Below are positions 40,710 to 51,601 of a stretch of 64,000 nucleotides of DNA, piece by piece. How positions within the stretch are numbered: position 1 is the stretch's first letter; the number at the start of each line of letters is the position of its first letter. The stretch is from NCBI GenBank assembly GCA_002118135.1, contig BDIU01000083.1, positions 62,001-126,000 of the forward strand. The letters are read 5' to 3'. The translations under genes and the position numbers were made by a program. The notes below the pieces were generated by a model that saw only the letters and a program-made list of their open reading frames with translations, did not search any database and was not told the DNA's origin. Origin of the DNA: Trebouxia sp. TZW2008. Its lineage: Eukaryota; Chlorophyta; Trebouxiophyceae; Trebouxiales; Trebouxiaceae.

Positions 40710-43700
40710 ATGGCCCCGGCTCAGCCCGTGGTCGCGCAGTTGGATGAGCTGCCAGTGGACACGAGAAGTGTCAAGGCCCTGCAGTTGCAGCAGCTCAAGC
40801 GCAGCTTTGACCTGTTTGCGAGCAACTACGGATCAAAACCCGATATAGACTCTGCAAGGTCAGCGGGACAGAGCTCTGCGAACACTGGCGTTGTTGAAAT
40901 AATCTGTCACACTCATTTACATCAGCACGGTGACTTGTTTGCGTGTCTGCTGCAGTCAAGAAGCCAAGTTGCGATGCAAGGTATGGGACTACTGCAAAGC
41001 AGGTTGAAATAACTTTGCAAGAGTATCATCGACAAGCTCGACTGCAGAAAACCTTGCTTGCTGCCTTAGAGCACAACATGAAATTGCTGTTCATGTGCAG
41101 ATTCGAGATGAGTATGAGGCTGTCAAAGACATGAAGCCCCCAGAGCAGCCTGCTGCAAAACGTGCAGCAGCTACAAGTGGAGCTGCTCCATCATTGGGCG
41201 GCGCGACAGAAGTTGTGACTGCTACAGAGGACGCTGCAGGCAGCAGAAGCACCACCGCCCGCCTCCTTGATAGCATTGCAGCAGAGCGCCCAGGGTGATG
41301 ACCATGCTGATTGCTCCCAATCACTTGTTGCCCAAAGGCTTTGCTCATGTCCTTTTTGTCAGATGTTCAGCATTGCGACATTTCTTTGCCAATCTTGCTT
41401 GCTGCGCTTCTAGCATGGAGTTCCTTGTGATTTCATTTTCAGTTTAAGCTGGCAGTGGTCAGTAGGGTCAGCCCTGCATTGACAAGTTACATCAAATCTA
41501 CAGCAAACACAGAATCAATCCGCCAACTGTGCCTTCTGCTTGGTTACAGTCCAAGTGGGCAAGCGCAGCAGCAACAGCTAGTATTGCATGGTGCCATGAA
41601 TGGGGCAGCAAATGGCGTCAGCAAAGCTCTGTTGCCGACAGCAGCCGGTGGCAACAAGGAGTACACTTCTAGTGCAGCTGTGGCCAAGAGGTTACCCAGC
41701 AAATGGCCTAGGCCTGTTTGGCATCCGCCCTGGAAGCTGTTCAGAGTCATCTCTGGTCATCTTGGGTGCGCGTGCATCTTTGCTTGCGGCATCATCTTTT
41801 CCCTTTACCTGCTTGCAAAAGAGGCTTTGTGACCCTGATGGTGAATGGCCTAGGCCTGTTTGGCATCAGCCCTGGAAGCTGTTCAGAGTCTTCTCTGGCC
41901 ATCTTGGGTGCGTCTGCGCTTGCGCTTGCATAGTCATGAGTTTTGTGAAGCTGTTGCACCTGTATTGCTAGTGGTTTCTAGCTGAGGATCCTTGCTCAAA
42001 CTAACAGCAGTATTATTTTCTTGTGAATGGGAGGCTATCATTGCAGTCAACCAGGGTTTTGAAATCTTTGATCCATATTTACAGGCGCAAAACAGCATGT
42101 TTGCACATTCCTGGCCATATCATTGTGCCTGAGTCTTCTTGCACACCAGCAGTCCCAGCTCATGCACGTGATATTTCTGCTTGATAGCTTGGTTCTAATG
42201 TCATCGTCGTTTGATGGCATCACTACTGTACACTGTCATGGACATAAGTGTGTCAGCAGCCAACATTGTCAGTCACTGAGCAAGCTGCTGATGAGCAGGT
42301 GGGTGCGGTCAGTGGCCGTGGAGCCCGGCAATGAATGGTTTGCCACAGGCTCAGCTGACAGAACCATCAAGATCTGGGACCTTGCGTCAGGCCAGCTCAA
42401 GCTCACTCTAACTGGACACATAGAACAGGCAAGCGGCATTTGTGGTTTCGACACCAAATAGTGATCAATGGTGACGTTTGACATGATGGCAAACTTTTCA
42501 CATTTGCTGCCCAAGTAGCTAGGACACCGAGCTGAGCTTGCACCTCATCTGAAACAACATAATGCTTTGAGCTGACATTGGTCTTGCAGGATGTCAATAA
42601 TGTTGAAGCGTTCAAACGGTGCGAGCGATTGTGCTCTGCTGTGAATAAGTGAAATCGTGGTTCTAAGCTTGTCTTAGTCTGCCTATCTGCAGACAGCTTT
42701 GTGGGCACATTGCCGTCGAGTGCAACAAGGAGCTGTTCAGTGTAAGCCAGCGCTAGACAATGACTCACCCTGAATCCTGTCCTTGTAGCACTCAATAGCA
42801 GCGTCTAAAAAGACTGTCAGCATCCCAAGGCTCACACTTAAAAGCACCTTGTAGCACTCAATAGCGGTGACCACAAACACTGTCAGCACCCCAAGGCTCA
42901 CACCCAAAAGCACCTTGTAGCACTCAATAGCAGTGCCCACAAACACTGTCAGCATCCCAAGGCTCACACTCAAAGCACCTTGTAGCACTCAATAGCGGTG
43001 ACCAAAAAGACTGTCAGCATCCCAAGGCTCACACTCAAAAGCACCTTGTAGCACCTAATAGCAGTGACCACAAGCACTGTCAGCATCTCAAGGCTCACAC
43101 TGAACAACACCTTGTAGCCCACAGTGGCAGTGACCACAAACATATTCAGCATCCCCGACCCGAGCTGAGCTGCACTGCCAAGCACTGTTAGCATAGGCTG
43201 GTCAGGGGGCATGCCATTTAGTGTGCTGGGATTGTGATGTCCATATGCTCATCAAAAGCCACAACAAGCAGCCATAGTTTTCTGGTGTGTGCTGCATTGT
43301 TGCTCAATGAAACTGGACAAACAAAGCACAGAAAATAGTTGTTATTGCGACTGTGCTGTGAAGGACAAGGCTGGCTGAGATCTGCAACCTTTCCTTTCTT
43401 TCTCCTTGTATTTCTCCTGCTGCTGCGTGTTGCCTTCTCAGCATGATGGTGCTCAGAAGGCCCATGTGGAGCAGGTGGCAGGTCTGACTCAAAACTGTAA
43501 TTTCTTCTTTCCTAGTCCTGCTGTTTTTCTCGCTGGTCCTTGTTGTTTTGTCAACTTGATGGTGTTTGTATGGTGCAGGTGACAGGTCTGGCAGTGAGTG
43601 ATCGCCACCCCTACATGTTCTCAGCAGGGCTTGATAAAATGGTCAAGTGCTGGGACATGGAGTACAACAAGGTAGGCTGCATGGCTCACTGTTTGAACAT

Positions 43701-46700
43701 TAGGCCCTTTGTTGAGCAGTTATTTACGCGCAAAGCCATATGTACATGTTCCCATCTGGTCACAACAAAATGCTCAAGGGCTGGGATATGGAGAACAACA
43801 CGGTAGGCCGCACGCTGCATTTTGTCAGCATTGAAATTTGCTGGGCGTTTCTAGTTTGAGGAGCTTGTGTATATGCATGCTGCAATATTTGATCTAATAG
43901 ATCCTTGCAAAGCTGCAGCTTGTGCGCATAGCTTTGTAGAATTGAAAGAGAAAAGTCTAGACCATGAGGCGTCATAACAGGAGCCTCCCCTTTGCCAGTA
44001 AAAGAAGCCTGGGCTTGGTGTACAAGCGCACAAGTGACATCTCGTCTAGACACATTGTACTGCACACAGTTGCAATAATCTTGACAGAAAGCTTCCCCAT
44101 TCATCAAGCCAGGATTGCTGTTCTCGCCAGTGTGATATGAAATATATCAACATACCAGTCTGGGCAAATCAGACAGCTTTCTGATGAGATCCTTGCAACT
44201 GTGTCCAGGCGACTTGAAAGACATAAACAAGTTCTGTGATTTGAAAGAGATCAGCAAGCCCTGCCTGCAGTGTGACCTTGCCCTGCTGAGCATCCCAACT
44301 TGGTCAAAAGTGTCTGGTCATTGTGCAGGTCATTAGGCACTATCATGGGCACCTGAGTGGGGTCTATTCCTTGGCGCTACATCCCACGCTAGATCTGCTG
44401 ATGACTGGTGGGCGAGACAGTGTGTGCCGAGTGTGGGATATGCGCTCCAAAGTGCAGGCCCATGTCTTGACAGGCCATGATGACACTGTCTGCTCCATCT
44501 TGTCCCAGCCCACAGATCCACAGGTAAATTGAGCTTGCCTGACTGTTTCACAACGGCATTGCCTGTTCCATTCTCAACACTTGTGTCCTGGGTCAAACTG
44601 AGCAACGTGTGCTCTGTTGTTGTAAGCACCTGCAATTTTCTTGGAAACAAAGCAAAGGTGAGCTCAAAGGCATGCAGCTGGCTCACATCACAGAAGCAAG
44701 CTTTGCTAACTGTGATGAGTGTCAGCCTAGTGGGTACTGATGACGCTGGCTGCTTCATTCTGCCTTACCCCACAAATACTCAGATGTATGCAGCTGTGTG
44801 TTCTGCTTCCAGTCACACTGTAGCTTTCTTGTTTGACTGATTGCCCTCAAGCTGCGGGCCAATTATATGAGTGATTGATGTGTTCTGTCCATGACAGGCA
44901 TGAAATTGGGGCAGCTAATGACCACCAGCCTTGCTGACATTGCCCACGCTCTTCTACTGACCATCACTGCATTGCTTTGCATTCAAACTTGTGCGCCAAT
45001 ATGTTGAGAAGCAAAGCAGTGCAAGCATGAGCTGCAAACTGTACGTGCTTGAGCTAAAATGTGTGCAATTGTCCCTGTCAGTCATTTGAATTGCTCATGC
45101 TGGATGACTGACTTGACACAGATGCACACATTGTGAATTAAATCAATCAATCAATCAATTAAGTTTACTGTCCTTGGGACCCAACAGGGGGTTCAACAGA
45201 CAATATCAACAAATTGTGAATTCGGGCAATATGTAGTGGCACACGCATGGACACACAATCTGTGTGGTTGGCTGCGGCCCGCCTGCATGGTTTTCAGTCA
45301 AGACCTGTGTTTTCGCCTGTGCCAAGCATTGATTACCGTACTCCTCTTGAGTAAGTGCACACACTAAAGGAAACTAAAGGAAGGAGAAATTTTGTCACTT
45401 AGCAGAATGAGGGCAAGCAATTGCAGGTGCCTGGCCAGCAACAAAGCAAACTTTGTTATGTCTTAATATGTCTTATGTTGTGTCTTAAGGTCACAAATAG
45501 CTGACAAGCAAAGGGACACAAATGCATCGTCAGCACCTGAAGCAACTAGATTGTCTGCATGAAATACAGCGTCAAATTATTGGCAAGCATCAATGTTTAT
45601 TGAACTTTGCAAACTGTACACGGAAATGCACCATTTGAGGGCTTACATGAGGCCTCTGGTCTGCAATGTCAACTCAATCTGATCCAGACGCTGGCCAGAA
45701 CATCTGCTGGATCCTGACAATGCCCAGCTCTAGCTCTACAAACATATTGCTGGCCAGAGACTGCTATCAATGTCTACTGATGCACAAGTTTATGTGATGC
45801 AAGCATATTACTGTACAGGTCATCACAGGCTCCCATGACAAGACTGTGAAGCTATGGGACCTTCGCAAGGGCAAAGCCATGACCACGCTGACCTACCACA
45901 AGAAGAGTGTGCGAGGCCTAGCACTGCACCCAACTGAGTACTGCTTTGCCTCGGCGTCAGCAGAGAACATCAAGAAGTTCCGCTTACCTAGGGTGAGAAT
46001 CACGCCCTGGGCAACAGCCGTCTCTTGCTCGTTATGAAGTTCAATGCTCTGCACTGCCCACTGCCTTACCTCGGGGTCAACATAAAACATCAAGAAAATC
46101 CACTTGCCTGGGGTGAGAATCACTGGGCAATAGCCCTCACTTGCTCTTGACCATGCTTGCATTGCTCAATGCTTTGCACTGCGTACTGCTTTGCCTTAGC
46201 GTCATCAGACAATAACAAGAAGCGCCGCTTGCCCAGGACAAGCATCTGCTGCTGTTTTGCTCTTTGTCAAGCTTTCTTGAGTCAGTGCTTTGCAATGCTT
46301 ATGCTTCAGTCTTAGCAGACATCATCAAACAACTCCGCTTGCCTCCGGTGAGCATCTGCTGCTTTCTTGCATGGCTTGCTGCCTGTCTAGAGTCAGGCAC
46401 CTTTATAGAGAGTATCAAGAGTGTCTGCCTGGTTACAATTAGCTTCACGCCCACCATATCTTGCTTGCACTGCTTCTGTGCTGGGAGACACTCAGCTGTG
46501 GCAAAGACCTAGTCCATGTGTGTGGTGTCCTTGTTTTGCTGTAGCGCCTTGCTCACGAATACCAAATGACAGGCAGCAACAGTACATCGAGCATTCTAGC
46601 GTTGTGCAAGCATGCTTTTGTTGATTTTGGAAGACTAGCAGCGCCTCCTTTCATCACCAGTGCATCAACAGTGCAATGTTCACTACCAGTTCATCAAAAC

Positions 46701-47459
46701 TGGAATGGATTCAGCACAGCAGTCAAAGCAGTGTCCAAAAACAAATGCCTAGTCGTGCCGTTTCTGCAGTTGCATGGCATCCTGTCTTTCAGCATGTGTC
46801 TGTCTGTGCAGGGTGAGTTCCTGCACAATATGCTGCAGAACCAGAAGTCCATTGTGAACTCCATGGCCGTGAATGAAGACGGCGTTTTGGCTTCTGGTGC
46901 TGACAATGGCTCTCTATGGTGAGATCAATCTCCACTTGCAGGACAGCTATGTGCAACAACAAACACAATGCAGAAAATCATCGTTTGTCTTTTGTGAATC
47001 TCGCCACAGCAGATTGTGATAAATATGCATATTGCAGCTGACATGAAGAACCCTCTGCTCTGCTTCCAACCAGCATGTCATCAAGCTCAGCAGTCGTACA
47101 TGATAGCAGAATGCTAGGATTGCAAATACTTTCGTCCATCTTCTGCCATCCCAGATGCTGTCAGAATGTTGCATATAGCATCAGTTCAATTGCATCACAG
47201 GCAAAACAGTCTGTGACCGTTTTGCAGGTTCTGGGACTGGAAGAGCGGCAACTGCTTCCAACAGCATGCAACACAGGTTCAGCCAGGCTCTCTAGAGTCT
47301 GAAGCAGGCATCTTTGCTATGACATTCGATCAAACAGGATCCCGTTTGATCTGTGCTGAGGCAGACAAGACGGTTAAGCTGTACAAGGAAGATGAGCAGG
47401 CGACTCCAGAAACCCATCCTGTCAACTTCAGACCGCCCAAGGACATTAGACGGTTCTAA
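40710..47459 (+). CDS. PRL1: PRL1/PLRG1 spliceosomal WD40 protein
   Basis: WD40 component of the Prp19/NineTeen complex needed for spliceosome activation. Exons 40710-40858, 40956-40980, 41101-41294, 41550-41765, 42299-42428, 43579-43671, 44329-44523, 45819-45992, 46812-46918 and 47228-47459 agree in phase throughout; 504 residues, stop TAA. N-terminus [16 protein letters not shown] matches the PRL1 leader. [19 protein letters not shown] precedes the propeller. Repeats include [85 protein letters not shown] and [17 protein letters not shown], ending [15 protein letters not shown]. Exon 2 is only 25 bp and rests on phase and context. The intron after 42428 has a GC donor (CAG|GCAAGC). Confidence 0.98.
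41840..41912 (+). repeat. Ghost copy of the PRL1 donor edge at 41765
   Basis: Repeats AATGGCCTAGGCCTGTTTGG to CATCTTGGGTGCG almost unchanged, 143 bp downstream. The donor GTGCG is preserved and the encoded peptide reads WPRPVWH in altered phase. Looks recent. Confidence 0.92.
42780..43160. repeat. 66-bp minisatellite, about six copies
   Basis: Unit starts CCTTGTAGCACTCAATAGCRG then TGACCACAAACACTGTCAGC and AYCCCAAGGCTCACACYCAAA. The unit is 22 codons long, so the minus strand stays open and mimics a repetitive hydrophobic protein. It sits in PRL1 intron 42429-43578 and has no counterpart in a PRL1 exon. Confidence 0.93.
43735..43805 (+). repeat. Ghost copy of PRL1 exon 43579-43671
   Basis: Repeats TACATGTTCCCATCTGGTCA, AAAATGCTCAAG and GCTGGGATATGGAGAACAAC with the GTAGGC donor, about 130 bp downstream of the true exon end. 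Confidence 0.88.
45135..45215 (-). mobile_element. LINE 3'-tail fragment with (ATTG)n end
   Basis: On the plus strand (AATC)n followed by AAGTTTACTGTCCTTGGGACC then CAACAGGGGGTTCAACAGAC. It matches the tail of the element at 18160-18300 in reverse order of a minus-strand LINE, so it is a severely 5'-truncated insertion in PRL1 intron 44524-45818. Confidence 0.65.
46030..46360 (+). repeat. Ghost array of the PRL1 donor edge at 45992
   Basis: Three copies of the exon end (coding for [17 protein letters not shown]) follow at about 46050-46110, 46175-46240 and 46285-46355, spaced about 115-120 bp. They keep CATCAAGAAA..CCRCTTGCC and a GGTGAGMATC donor in the first and third. Confidence 0.9.
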
Positions 47460-48673
47460 TCGAAAGTCGAATGAGGGGTTTTACACTTTTAGGCATTGTG
47501 CTGGAGTTGATTGAGCGAAAAAAGCTGCCCAACATTGGTTATTGAGAAGCAGTGCTGAAAGCAGTCAGATGAAGACGTTGCTGCAGCTCATGCTTGTGCA
47601 GTTGATATCAGACCTGTTGTCAGTGCAGGATGTTTTTGCATCACACGTGCAGAAGTGCAGCTGCTCTGTTTGCTTATGCTCAGTCATATTGACCAGCACA
47701 AATGCCTGCATGCTGTGTTGTGCAACAGATCTGGACACAATGCACCAGACAGCAACAGCGTCGGCATGAGTTGACGTCTTTGAGACTCCTTTGCCCAAGA
47801 CATGAAAGCTCCAGACTGCACATTTAGCGTGTTGCTTGATGTCTGTCACTTGACCCAATGTGTAGCCAGGCCAGTCAGTTTGCGCTTCCTTTTTGGCAAC
47901 TGGTTTAGAGGTGTGCTTCTGGGTTAAGTCTGGATGCCCAGCGAGGTCTGCCCTTGCACGTGCATCAACCACTCGCCGAGCTGTTGCTTCAGACGTCCCT
48001 GACTTGCGCCATAATGCATTGCTGTGCTGTTGAATCAGTGGCTGCACAATCAGTGATGTGTATGATGCCAGCAAAGTGTAAGTGAAAGTTTAACATTCAA
48101 TTTGATGAGGTGAAGCATGGCTCGTGCGTGTTGTGCCGTGTCTTCAGTGCGGACTTGTTCAAGCCAAGACCTTGAGTTGTGTTGGGTTAGTTCATGAGTA
48201 TGTGACTTCTTGCGTACAGAAAGGTGTGGCACAAATCACCAAATGCGCCGGATAGGCACAACACCTCGCACCTGTAACTCAGTGATGAGTACTTGATGGC
48301 ACACCCAGCTCACAAAATATCAAACATATCAAACACACTGATGTTGTACAGCAGTAAGAAGCAAACAGCTGTCACTAATTGCAGCTGTGGCTTTCAAGCG
48401 GAGTACACATGTCTACTACACCTGCTGCATCACAACCATCCAAACTCACATGGCCTACAGCCTGTCCTGTACTGGTGCTGTCCTGATAAACTCCAAAAGT
48501 CACAACTGATCAAGAGCTCAATGACTACAGTGTCTTTGCAGGTTGCCAGGTTCCACCCTTGGCAAATACTGCAACCTCATGCCAAAACAGCTGACAAACT
48601 TTTCGACACAACAAGTTTCTAATGACGCCAGTTCAAAACCTCTGAAGTGGAGGACCCATGCAAGCTTGAAATG
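47460..48673. other. Intergenic between convergent PRL1 and BTB genes
   Basis: About 1.2 kb. The longest frame here (minus strand, 48074-47565) starts at TTG and resembles nothing I know, so no gene is called. Confidence 0.5.
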
Positions 48674-51487
48674 TCAAGGACTAGGACTCTGGGGATCATA
48701 CGATGGAGACCTCGGAATGTAAACTGGTTCATATCGCCCATCATCATACTTTGCCCCGACACCCCCCTTTGGGACTACATAAACCCCAAAACAAGCAAGC
48801 TTTTTCCTAGAGAGGCCACTGTTCCAGGCCATATTCACAGGGCCTTCCTGAGGAGAAGCATCTTCAAGCTCAGTCAGGAAACTGTGTGTTTTACTGCTGG
48901 GGCTATAGCAAATGCTGAAGTGTCGATTTTTCAGGTCCATTTCGTCCAGAATTTGCACCATTGGCATAGATCCCCCCTGAACTGTATACGAAATGAGTTG
49001 CTGAACATAGCATGTCGCTGAATGCTCAACTTCGCGCCTGCCACGAAGATCTTCGCCGACAAACTGTACACGCCACGCGTCGCTACGCCCTGCAAAAGCA
49101 TTGTGCATTGCAAGAATGACAAATCAAAGCCCCAGCGTGTGTTCTCAAGAAAGGACAACAAAGAACAGTCTACGCTGTCAGGCATCACTTCAACGGGAGC
49201 TCCTGTGAGCGGAAGCAGCCAAGACTGCACAAAAGGCACGACATTTCCCTTATGCATGCCAAAGAGCCCTATACATAACAGTTGGGGACAATCCATCACT
49301 TCTGTGTGCACCTAGCTGGGTCATGCAACCTCACGCGTCAGTGAAAGTTGCTGATGCTATGATGGCAATCGTGCCATTCTGAATGAGTGCACGTGTCATA
49401 TGTACAGAGTGGCTTAAACATGCACAGGCAGGCCTCCAAGTCAGTTCCTTGATGACTATACATACCTTCGAAGGCCTTTGAGCCTAACTAGCATGCGTGT
49501 CGAGATACAGAGAGACGTATACTGATGATGACGATGATGCCAAAGATCGACTAGCAGCTGCTTTGCACCCACCTCTCTCGATCTCAAGCATCTGGTTTGA
49601 TTTCCATCCTGTTGGGAGCTCAATCAGAGATACATCACGATCAAGCCACTGCAATGCTGCTGTTGTCTGTGACTCCTGTACAGCTGTTGTGCGCATGGTT
49701 GACCATTTCCCCTGATTGCAGATCTGTGCAAGCAAAAGCCGCGAGGCGCCTTCGCCGTTCTCTGAGGTGGGACAATTGATGACTTGATGAAATAGCTCCA
49801 TTGATACAGGGCAGAGCCTGCCTAGCTGAAGATACTCTGTCAGCAAGGGATTGCTCTGTGTAAGTCCAGCTGCACAGAGCATGTCAAAAATCTGCAGCAC
49901 AAACACAAACTATGTGTTACAATCAGATTGTCTTTTCAGGAGCACAACCACATGCAAAGTTGCAGCTCAGCTTGTCAAGTGGATGATCAGGATGAGTGTG
50001 CCTAATCTATCTATCAGTGTACAAGCAGAGGGACAAATGGTACAGTATAATCTTGTCTTGTTAAGCACTTGATATGCGGACTGCTGTGAAGTCAATGCAG
50101 TTGGAAAGCAAGCACTGCGTTGTCAAATCAAGAACTGTACTGTGGCTACATTGATATTTATCTGAGTAAGGACAATTCAATGCAAGGACAATTTTTTGGA
50201 TAATCAAAGCAGTTGTTACAAGGTCAAGTCAGTGGGACCGGTCCACAAGGCACACCTGTAGCTCACATAGGGAACCACACTTCTGCCTGTCAAGCGCCTC
50301 ATGGCAGAGCGAAACTGGCAGGTGGCACTTCTCAAACAGCAGACAGTTGAAGAGAACAGGCAAGATGGTCATTGTCTCCTTCGTCCACACTTGACGAGCA
50401 TAGCGCATCAGCAGGCGCCGAGCAGCATCTTCGAGCAGCAGTCGGTCAAATAGCAACAAGACTTGCAGCGCCTGCTGCGGAGAAAGCTTCAAGTCCAGCA
50501 GGTGGTCAATGCAGGCTGCTTCCACAATGTCAACCTGCAGCATTGAGAAATGAGCTGAAGTGATTTACTGACGGGAAGAAGGCTTCAAGTCTAGCAGGTA
50601 GTTAATGCAAGCTGCTTTCATGATATCAACTGCAGCATTCAGCACAGAGAAGTGAGCTTCATGCGCCCAGGCGATTGAGATGAGCAATGAAAGTGTGCAC
50701 AATGTGAAATTGCAGCAACCGGCAGGGTGAAAGTGAGCTGCATGCCCCCAGGCAGTTGAGCTGAGCATGCACACTTCAGCACAATCTCAGCTGCAGACAG
50801 CCTCAGATGTATTTGACACACTAGCTGAGGCGCATACTTGCTTGCATTGACTACTAGGACACATACAAGCTGAGCATGCCTTGGTTACAGTTGTGCTTTG
50901 ATGCAATCTTGCTCAAGACAATTCTGCTCAACAACCGAGTATGCTGCCTGTACCTGGATGGAGTTGGCAAGGACTAGCATGTGCTCCACGTCGTCCTCAA
51001 GCTCGATGCTGCCGCTGTAGAGCGCTTCCACGAGCTTGAAAACAACGTGCCTCGGCGTACAGACCGGCAATACGGTGTTCAAGCCGGTGGTCTGCATCCC
51101 GGTCTGCCGCAGACGCGCTGCTCCCCATTTGCTGTGTGCAGCGAGCATCTCGATGGAGATACCAACAAACTGCTCAGGCTGAGAGACGTCGCCAACGAGG
51201 CGTGCTGCGCAGATTGCGGCGTTGTCTTGCTGCAGCTGCCAAACTTGCAACATCTGAGGGAACGGCAGCCGGTGCTCGTCCAAGCGTCGCGTGCTGCTTG
51301 ACGCCGTATGGTGGTCCAACTGCAGTGTTGGCTGCAGATGCTCTTGCCGAACCTGGCATCCGACTGGCTGTTCGACGAGTGCGGACCCTCGTGAATCGGT
51401 CGTAGGTAGGTTGGGTGGGCAAGGGTGCACGTTTGCTGCGTCCTCTGCGTTCGGATTTTCTACATCTTCATGTCTTGGCCGCTTCAT
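48674..51487 (-). CDS. BTB/POZ-BACK domain protein
   Basis: Probable substrate adaptor of a cullin-3 ubiquitin ligase. Exons on the minus strand 51487-50954, 50534-50256, 49891-49573 and 49089-48674 agree in phase; 515 residues. Start chosen at ATG 51487 (MKRPRHEDVENPNAED); the frame extends to 51529 but begins with TTG. Residues 90-180 carry the BTB features: GISIEMLAAHSKWGAARL, CTPRHVVFKLVEALYSGSIE and VEHMLVLANSIQ. Exons 2 and 3 continue as a BACK-like helical region (AACIDHLLDLKLSPQQALQV, LLEDAARRLLMRYARQVW). The C-terminal exon (YVQQLISYTVQGGS..., ending PSYDPQSPSP) is less certain in fold and is joined by phase only. Its 5' end is 114 bases from the 3' end of the NEK gene, so the two are tightly packed. 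Confidence 0.72.
49462..49500 (-). repeat. Dispersed repeat family 1, fragment
   Basis: TACCTTCGAAGGCCTTTGAGCC then TAACTAGCATGCGTGTCGA, a weak match to the family core. Lies in BTB intron 49090-49572. Confidence 0.35.
50150..50205 (-). repeat. Dispersed repeat family 2, fragment
   Basis: TGAGTAAGGACAATTCAATG and CAAGGACAATTTTTTGGA match the reverse of the TTGTCCTTACTCA block. In BTB intron 49892-50255. Confidence 0.4.
50570..50780 (-). repeat. Ghost copy of BTB exon 50534 and a local direct repeat
   Basis: 50575-50640 repeats the acceptor and first codons of the next exon in gene orientation, reading VDIMKAACINYLLDLKPS without a stop. 50640-50775 then holds two imperfect copies of GTGAGCTKCATGCSCCCAGG with a shared GTTGAGMTGAGCA. 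Confidence 0.85.
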
Positions 51488-51601
51488 GACGCTGTGCTGT
51501 TCCAAGCAGAGACGGCACTTGCGTGACAAAGCTATGCAGCAAAGTCGAGTTTTGCCCGTAACGCTTTGTCTGCGAGCGTTACGTCAGGGCGCGTTCAAAA
51601 T

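Noticed and set aside
42737..43212. Minus-strand frames encoding repeated [14 protein letters not shown] peptides
   Set aside because: The 66-bp satellite has a codon-multiple unit; no start context, homology or splice support.
47565..48074. 169-codon minus-strand frame between PRL1 and the BTB gene
   Set aside because: Starts with TTG, has no recognisable domain and lies in a convergent 3' spacer.
49095..49311. Open stretch in a BTB intron (minus strand) with QSWLLPLTGAPVE, considered as an extra exon
   Set aside because: No acceptor-donor pair keeps the phase between exons 3 and 4, whereas the direct junction does.
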